Notes under the pieces: model-generated
Database searches by the model: none
Told to the model about the DNA's origin: nothing
What the model saw: the letters and a program-made list of their open reading frames with translations, nothing else
Shown here: piece by piece, positions 58,840-64,000 of the stretch
Numbering within the stretch: the stretch's first letter is position 1
How the letters are laid out: each line of letters starts with the position of its first letter
Made by a program: the position numbers and the translations under genes
NCBI RefSeq assembly: GCF_014697615.1
Contig: NZ_JACJSD010000038.1
Coordinates: 1 to 64,000 of the forward strand
Origin: Nostoc sp. FACHB-280
GTDB taxonomy: Bacteria > Cyanobacteriota > Cyanobacteriia > Cyanobacteriales > Nostocaceae
DNA: 64,000 nucleotides
Direction of reading: 5' to 3'

Positions 58840-61668
58840 TTATGCTGACTTTAATTGCTGATTGTTATTGTTATCCAGTAATTGTTGTGCTTCTTGGCTT
58901 AACTCATCTCCCCGAAGCATCTGTATGTAGCTTTCTGAAAATTTCACCATACCCAGCATTGGATTATCGGCATATTTATTGAGAAATAGAGTGCGTAATT
59001 CTTGCTCATTTGGGTTATTTGCTACTGCTGCAAGTAAGCAATAAGCAGGATAATACCTACAGAAAGTAAGTTTGCCGTTATCATCAAGTAACCACTGTGA
59101 ATAAATACTTTCGCGTTTTGGGAAGAATGCTTCGGTACTATTGCGTGAGATAATTTCATAAGGGTATTTAAACCTGTTCACAAATGGGTCAACTGCCGAT
59201 GTTTGAATCCGACCAATCAAGCGAGTTGTGATGTTAGCAAATATCTTAGAAGCAGACTTACTTTGGAAAATACTTTCTGGTTCTTGGGCAGATAAAATTA
59301 CACGTATGCCTGCTTTTGCACCGTTAGCGCAGAGTCTACCAATTAACTCGGCTATGCTCTCAAAATTGAATAAAATTGGTGCTTCATCTAAGAAAAATAT
59401 TGATACTTTAGATGATAAAGCTCTACGTAAGGCTGCGGAATAGGCACTCAGGGCAAGGACTGCGGCATCGGCTTCACTCCCAAGCGATCGCAGTGCGAAT
59501 ACAAGCAATCGAGCATCAGTTCTAAAGCTAGATGGGTTGGCGATTGATTGCCCAACTCGTGAATTTAGCCAAAACTTTAATCGCAATCTGATTTGGTCAA
59601 GAGCATCGAGAATTTCTTTACTATTATTGGTGATGGAATCGAGTTTGATAAATCCAGGCGAACAATAATTATAGAAATCTTTAAGTGTAGGAATATCTGC
59701 CCATTCAGGTGTTCCCAATCCATTTTCTAATGCTAGCTTGTACCGAAGTTTGATATCTTCATCGTTGTAAAAAGTTTCAATTGTAATTGTAATGATACTT
59801 TCAATATTTGATACTGTTGTCGGACTTACCCCTATAGGATTTGTCCCTAGTACCATTATCATTAATGTGGATTTCAAGAATTCCTTGAAATCGGTCATTC
59901 TCTCTTTAATAACTTCAGGTTCATACCCCCTTAAATCAGGTAATTCAAATAGATTATTCGATTCTTTACTAATATCGAAATACGCCCCTTCCTCTCCCAT
60001 AAATTTGGTGTAGTCAGTAAACGTGCTAGTACCATCGGGTTTAGGATAATCAAGCGCAATTACGGGAATGTTTTGAGCCAAGGCAGGTGTTAATAAACCT
60101 GCTACTAAGACAGATTTACCCGCACGAGTAGTACCAAAAATGGCAAGATTTTTGTGCTGCTTGTACAAGTCAAGATGTACTGGGGTTCCTCCCTCTTCAG
60201 CAATTAGCTCAAACCCGGATTTATCTCCTGTAGCTGTTCTGACTATTGGCATGAGTCCGGGAACTTCTGATGAGAAATAGGGGAGACGACGGTTAAAGGG
60301 TCTCGTGAGTAAATTTTCCCAAACAACAGGTACACATTGTAACCATGTTTTCCAGGCATACTCGATTTCTCGATCAACTACAGCAGGTCGCAAGAAGCAG
60401 CTAGAAAGGTATTGACAAGCTTCATCAAGTTTTTGACGACTGTGACGATGGACACAAAAAACAACAGCAGTATGGATGGGGAGACTGCCTCTGAGGATAG
60501 TTTCTTGTGCCTTAACTGCCTCCTCAATGTTCATATTGGCTTTTACGTCAATTGACCCCTTCTCGGAAGACATGGCACTGGAGGTAATTGACTGTTTGGT
60601 AATCCGTTGCAGAGCAGTTTTGGCAAGTCCCTGGTTGGCTTTAGATAGCTGGCAGATAATCTCGGTGTCGGAGATTTTTTCTTTGGATATTACCTCCCAG
60701 AGGTATCGAAGCTGGGCGTATTCGTCTACCCAGCCCTGGGGCTTTTCGCTAAATTGCAGGACACCAATATACTTGTCTTGTAGTCTTACCCAGCTGCGAT
60801 CGAGAAACGGGACAGATTTTTCATTCTCCAGCATCAGGTGGCGAATGTGGAAATCGCTAGTTTGAACTTCTCGAAGTCCCTCTTCATCTAATATGAGGGG
60901 ATTGGGAACTTTGGGTGCATCGCTACGGTTAAATTGGCTCCAAAGAATTGACCATACTTCCTCACTTGTGACTGCTCGTACTGCTAGCCCCATCGAGTTT
61001 GTCAAAAGTTGTTCCCACCGTTGAAACCCAGAGGTAAAACTATCCCGTAAAATTGTTTCGATTCGTTCTTGCCGAACACCGTGAATTTGTCCAGTAAATT
61101 GGAACCAAGCATTTTGCAATTGTTTGATAGTTTTTTCAATTGCATCATTTGAGCGACTGTCTTCAGAAGCCAGGACACTATAGGTACACCAGAAACGTAA
61201 AAACTTATTTTTACGAGTTCCCGCTTTAGTGAGTTCTCTTGCTCGCAGACGTTCCGATCGCACTAATAAAGTTAGTTGCTCTAGGTCGCATTTATCCTCT
61301 ATCTTTTTGAGTTCCTGCTGCCGGAGGAAATCATCAGTGAACGAACCAAGATGAATTGTTAAGGTTTCGCGTTCGGGAAGTTCTTTGAGTCCACCCTCAA
61401 TATTTTCAAAAATCGGGAGAATCTGTTCTTCTGGTAAGGACGGGTGGACTCCTTGTACGTCGAAGCAGAACTTAATTTGAATATCTTCTTTTTTCTGGAG
61501 GATGAGTGCGCCGATATCTCTGCGACCAGCAAGCGAGATACTTGCAATCCCGGCTAAATGAGTAATATCCTCGAACGGTGTCAGATTTTTGACAACACCT
61601 AATTGTTCGGTATCGAGGGATTTTTTACCAATTTTGTCCTTTATTTTCGTTGAGGCGGTCGAACTCAT
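58840..61668 (-). CDS. virB4: VirB4-type conjugation ATPase
   Basis: A 942-residue cytoplasmic ATPase. The N-terminal half (~1-480) is the pilus-assembly domain with CagE/TrbE-type features. The C-terminal RecA-like part has Walker A (IFGTTRAGKSVLVAGLL, near 515) and Walker B (VSIFFLDEAPILF, near 760), with the conserved RVILSAQEPESIF. VirB4 powers pilus assembly and substrate translocation. It follows the VirB3-like gene by about 40 bases. It is the only clear VirB4 in the window. Confidence 0.92.
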   Translation of the reverse strand: MSSTASTKIKDKIGKKSLDTEQLGVVKNLTPFEDITHLAGIASISLAGRRDIGALILQKKEDIQIKFCFDVQGVHPSLPEEQILPIFENIEGGLKELPERETLTIHLGSFTDDFLRQQELKKIEDKCDLEQLTLLVRSERLRARELTKAGTRKNKFLRFWCTYSVLASEDSRSNDAIEKTIKQLQNAWFQFTGQIHGVRQERIETILRDSFTSGFQRWEQLLTNSMGLAVRAVTSEEVWSILWSQFNRSDAPKVPNPLILDEEGLREVQTSDFHIRHLMLENEKSVPFLDRSWVRLQDKYIGVLQFSEKPQGWVDEYAQLRYLWEVISKEKISDTEIICQLSKANQGLAKTALQRITKQSITSSAMSSEKGSIDVKANMNIEEAVKAQETILRGSLPIHTAVVFCVHRHSRQKLDEACQYLSSCFLRPAVVDREIEYAWKTWLQCVPVVWENLLTRPFNRRLPYFSSEVPGLMPIVRTATGDKSGFELIAEEGGTPVHLDLYKQHKNLAIFGTTRAGKSVLVAGLLTPALAQNIPVIALDYPKPDGTSTFTDYTKFMGEEGAYFDISKESNNLFELPDLRGYEPEVIKERMTDFKEFLKSTLMIMVLGTNPIGVSPTTVSNIESIITITIETFYNDEDIKLRYKLALENGLGTPEWADIPTLKDFYNYCSPGFIKLDSITNNSKEILDALDQIRLRLKFWLNSRVGQSIANPSSFRTDARLLVFALRSLGSEADAAVLALSAYSAALRRALSSKVSIFFLDEAPILFNFESIAELIGRLCANGAKAGIRVILSAQEPESIFQSKSASKIFANITTRLIGRIQTSAVDPFVNRFKYPYEIISRNSTEAFFPKRESIYSQWLLDDNGKLTFCRYYPAYCLLAAVANNPNEQELRTLFLNKYADNPMLGMVKFSESYIQMLRGDELSQEAQQLLDNNNNQQLKSA

Positions 61669-61710
61669 AGCCTGTAGTTTCGTTCGGTGATATTTTTTAC
61701 TTGAGGAACT

Positions 61711-62046
61711 TTATCTGCGTTTTTTCAGCTGGTGCTTTTTCTGGGATTGAGGTTGTAGAGGATTAACGAGAGAAACAAAAGGTTTATAGCCACGGGTAAT
61801 GCGGGGCGTGCCGACAAACTTACCGAAGAAGGCTTTGTTGGAACTTACCGTCCACCAAGTTGCCCATCCCCAAGCAGTTACCATTCCGGTTGCCAGCCAG
61901 GAAGCTTGCATAAAACCCTTGACTACCATGTAAGAGATGAGAGCGATCGCACTCCAGGGAACAATTTGGTCGGCGGGGAATGGCCCAAGGCGTGGCTGTT
62001 CTCCTAATACGCGGTTGACAGTACGAAATTCCCGTTCTCTGGCCAT
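61711..62046 (-). CDS. virB3: VirB3-like small membrane protein
   Basis: At 111 residues it has an N-terminal charged start (FRTVNRVLGEQPRLGPFPA), two adjacent hydrophobic stretches (VPWSAIALISYMVVKGFM; LATGMVTAWGWATWW), and a basic C-terminus rich in K/Q. VirB3 proteins have about this size and two helices, and often act with VirB4. It lies directly upstream of VirB4 and downstream of the VirB2-like gene, as in most T4SS operons. Confidence 0.75.
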   Translation of the reverse strand: MAREREFRTVNRVLGEQPRLGPFPADQIVPWSAIALISYMVVKGFMQASWLATGMVTAWGWATWWTVSSNKAFFGKFVGTPRITRGYKPFVSLVNPLQPQSQKKHQLKKRR

Positions 62047-62140
62047 TATTTACCAAAGGCAAAAGTCAGTTTTTGAAATCTTGATGAGTGGCACTTGTGG
62101 AAGTGTGCCACTCGTGGTGGCTTTTTTGACGAGTGACGTA

Positions 62141-62767
62141 TCAGCCTGTTACCAGTCCTGCAAGCAAGTCTCCGACTACAACTGTGAGGGCAACGATAAT
62201 TGGTGTACGGGCGATCGTTTGCCAATCTTCGTCGTTTCTGGCTGCTTGAACGACTCTAATAAGACCAATACCCAGGTAAATTAGGAACAAACCGCGCAGT
62301 ACCGCAAATACGTACCTAATAATATCTTCATTGACACCAGTAAAGTATTCTGTGAAGAAGTCCTCTGCGTTTTGCATGAACTGGGCGTTTGCAGGTGCAG
62401 TGGCAATGTCCAACATAAATACTACACCTACCAAGCAAAACAGGACAGTATAAATATTGATGCCATACTTGCGCTGCCATTTCTCAAAGTTGGAAAGTAG
62501 CAAGTTTGCTTCCTTGGGTAGTAACGCTACGATGCCAGTTCCAAACGCGAGTGATGCCATCACCATGTGGTGGAGTGAAATATCTGCAATCATCAAGCCA
62601 GTACCAACAGCCATTAGTCCGGCGATGCTGGCGTTTTCTTTCCAGTTGCGCTTTTTGCGGCGGGTGGAAGCGGGGTATCCGTATTCTTCGTAGGAAGGAA
62701 CGCGATCTGCGCTTCGCAGCAGCGCTTCGCTATCGCTGCCAAAATCAGATTCGTAGTCTGTTCTCAT
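62141..62767 (-). CDS. virB2: VirB2-like pilin with an N-terminal membrane extension
   Basis: The C-terminal ~85 residues look like a mature VirB2/TrbC pilin: after LDIATAPANAQF (possible cleavage after ANA), a helix (EDIIRYVFAVLRGLFLIYLG) and a second hydrophobic helix (PIIVALTVVVGDLLAGLV). About 125 residues precede it, including an acidic cytoplasmic part and two or three membrane segments (NASIAGLMAVGTGLMIAD; MASLAFGTGIVALLP; INIYTVLFCLVGVVFML). Standard VirB2 has only a signal peptide there. This could be a pilin precursor with a membrane-bound chaperone part. Confidence 0.65.
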   Translation of the reverse strand: MRTDYESDFGSDSEALLRSADRVPSYEEYGYPASTRRKKRNWKENASIAGLMAVGTGLMIADISLHHMVMASLAFGTGIVALLPKEANLLLSNFEKWQRKYGINIYTVLFCLVGVVFMLDIATAPANAQFMQNAEDFFTEYFTGVNEDIIRYVFAVLRGLFLIYLGIGLIRVVQAARNDEDWQTIARTPIIVALTVVVGDLLAGLVTG

Positions 62768-63139
62768 AAAAAGATTATTTCAGAAATTAGTGGATGAAAC
62801 TTTGTAGGGGTAATTAAGGCTGAATTACTGCTTTTTACCTAAGTTTTGATTGGAGTAAATATCTGCTCCAACTTCTCACTTGTGAAATTATTTTATGGGA
62901 TTAATAACCGTGAAATCATCTAAAAATTTTCTATTTTTAGACACTATGTTTTTCAGTAAATCATTCAATGAAAACTCAGACAAATTTGCTTGACAAGTTC
63001 CAACAATTAAATCAGTGATTTATTTCATAATGTTTGACCCCCGATATAGCTTATATCGGGGGTCAAACATTGATATATGAGGTAGTGTAATTACGGTTGT
63101 TTACCGCTAGGTTGTTGTGATGGATAAACTCTCTGTCAA
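62768..63139. other. 372-base intergenic region with a strong hairpin
   Basis: AT-rich, no gene. It holds the 20-bp hairpin at 63029-63071. The promoter for the VirB2-like gene probably lies here. Confidence 0.5.
63029..63071. terminator. Perfect 20-bp hairpin with 3-base loop
   Basis: AATGTTTGACCCCCGATATA pairs perfectly with its complement across GCT. There is no T tract on either side, so rho-independent termination is uncertain; a remnant of a small foldback insertion is also possible. Confidence 0.55.
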
Positions 63140-63748
63140 CTAATTCTGCATTATATTTGTGTTGAAATCGAGTTGGATTTTCTTACCTACTTTGAGATTG
63201 AGGGTTTTGGTACTGTTAGCAGGTAGTTCAATCACCTGGTTAACAGGATAGACTGAATCGTACTTAGGACAGGTTTTGGTTTTGCAAGGGGGAGCTGCTT
63301 CTACGATTGATTTGATAACTCCATCTCGCAGGAATATCATATCTAAAGGAATATACGTATCTTTCATCCAAAGTTTAACTTTTTCAGGTTTGTCGAGGAC
63401 AAACAACATTCCGTGATTTTCAGGAATCGAATTACGAAATTTGAGACCGTGGGCATATTCTTTTCTATCGTTAGCTAATTCGAGTTGAACTGTTTGATTG
63501 TTACTGGTAAAGGTTGCGCCAATAGGTAAATACTGGGGCTGGCGAGTCCAAAAGTATAGCGGTAGGGGTGAGAGGGCAGCAGTAAAACCAGCAATTGGCC
63601 CAACAAATTTGATAAATTTGATGAATTGGTAAAATAGGCTTTTTTCTGGATTTTGTGCTTGTTTAGTTTGAATGTTGGTTTGAGCAGTTTGTCTTGTAAC
63701 TTCCATAGTTTTAGCTAAATAAGGTAGTAAAGTGGTTAGAAATGGCAA
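63140..63748 (-). CDS. DUF192-family exported protein
   Basis: A 202-residue protein with a hydrophobic N-terminal segment (FVGPIAGFTAALSPLPLYFW) and a DUF192 domain (~75-195): TVQLELANDRKEYAHGLKFR, NHGMLFVLDKPEKVKLWMKD, TYIPLDMIFLRDGVIKSIV and VIELPAN. DUF192 is a beta-barrel family of unknown function, mostly exported. It is the first gene seen upstream of the T4SS operon, separated from it by the hairpin region. Confidence 0.85.
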   Translation of the reverse strand: MPFLTTLLPYLAKTMEVTRQTAQTNIQTKQAQNPEKSLFYQFIKFIKFVGPIAGFTAALSPLPLYFWTRQPQYLPIGATFTSNNQTVQLELANDRKEYAHGLKFRNSIPENHGMLFVLDKPEKVKLWMKDTYIPLDMIFLRDGVIKSIVEAAPPCKTKTCPKYDSVYPVNQVIELPANSTKTLNLKVGKKIQLDFNTNIMQN

Positions 63749-63830
63749 GCATTATGAACTGTTGAAATGTTTTGGTTACATTTGCTTTCGTCCAAACATG
63801 ATGAAACTTTGAATTGATTTATGAGGTGTG

Positions 63831-64000
63831 CTAGCTGAAAATATCAATGTTGCCAACAGCAAATTTGCTTTCATCGAGGGGGCTACTAGGTAAAGCTTGT
63901 TGGTCAGCTTTATTACGCATCGACTCGACTCTATCAGCTTCGCGGATGGCAAGCGGGTTAATCTGACGGCGTTCTTCTAGTAATGCCTCGATTGTTAGTT
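63831..64000 (-). CDS. C-terminal end of a helical protein (partial at window edge)
   Basis: The last 55 codons are charged and helical (LTIEALLEERRQINPLAIRE, then ADRVESMRNKADQQ), ending SKFAVGNIDIFS before TAG at 63831-63833. The start lies beyond the window. Not enough is visible for a family. Confidence 0.6.
   Translation of the reverse strand, partial: LTIEALLEERRQINPLAIREADRVESMRNKADQQALPSSPLDESKFAVGNIDIFS

Noticed and set aside
1-64000. CRISPR array, rRNA or tRNA genes
   Set aside because: No regularly spaced repeats and no rRNA- or tRNA-like sequence were noticed on reading; scattered GCGATCGC sites are HIP1, not an array.

Overview
The window looks like part of a large conjugative plasmid of a filamentous, probably heterocyst-forming (Nostoc/Anabaena-like) cyanobacterium. 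The evidence is cyanobacterial light-harvesting and photoprotection genes (allophycocyanin-alpha-like, orange carotenoid protein, ssl1498-type), scattered GCGATCGC (HIP1) octamers, cyanobacterial-style IS200/IS605-related elements, and ParA/ParB plus a type IV secretion locus. No rRNA, tRNA, CRISPR array or recognisable replication initiator was seen. Species and replicon size cannot be fixed from sequence alone.

Region 1 (1-9.0 kb, mostly + strand) is a decaying light-stress island. It holds a PRC-barrel protein cut by the window edge, a small three-helix membrane protein, a pentapeptide-repeat protein, an ApcA paralog, a dead response regulator, an OCP with changes at key positions, a Rieske protein, an ssl1498-like protein, a truncated second copy of the small membrane protein, and a broken IS5-type transposase abutting structured non-coding DNA.

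Region 2 (9.1-13.5 kb, - strand) is the partition/ssb block. An intact IscB element with a candidate omegaRNA sits between parA and parB. Two SSB-type proteins follow.

Region 3 (13.7-37.1 kb, mostly - strand) is the most unusual part: a plasmid-borne replisome. It encodes clamp-loader subunits delta, delta-prime and gamma/tau, a beta clamp with a long tail, a compact family B DNA polymerase with exonuclease, a prim-pol type primase, a methyltransferase and nucleases, and a MrfA/Hrq1-like helicase. Several products carry a QLSLF-type clamp-binding peptide. Between primase and methyltransferase lies a PRTRC-like ubiquitin-related cassette: JAMM peptidase, E1-like ThiF, E2-like protein, protein-C-like and protein-E-like factors. 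The E-like factor also ends in QLSLF. A 19-20 bp motif recurs 30-42 bp upstream of holA, primase and helicase.

Region 4 (37.2-47.6 kb) is accessory: a GT2 glycosyltransferase coupled to a FolD with an added C-terminal domain, a GC-rich SnoaL-like gene, unknown genes, and two TnpB elements, one of which split a small gene.

Region 5 (47.6-64 kb, - strand) is a type IV secretion/conjugation operon: VirB2, B3, B4, B5-like, B6, B8-like, B10, B9-like, an unusual membrane-anchored protein, VirD4 and a 747-residue protein of unknown function. VirB11 and a relaxase are not visible here.

Working model (inference): the plasmid brings its own clamp-centred replication machinery, may regulate it by a ubiquitin-like cycle, and spreads by its own secretion system while carrying photoprotection genes.
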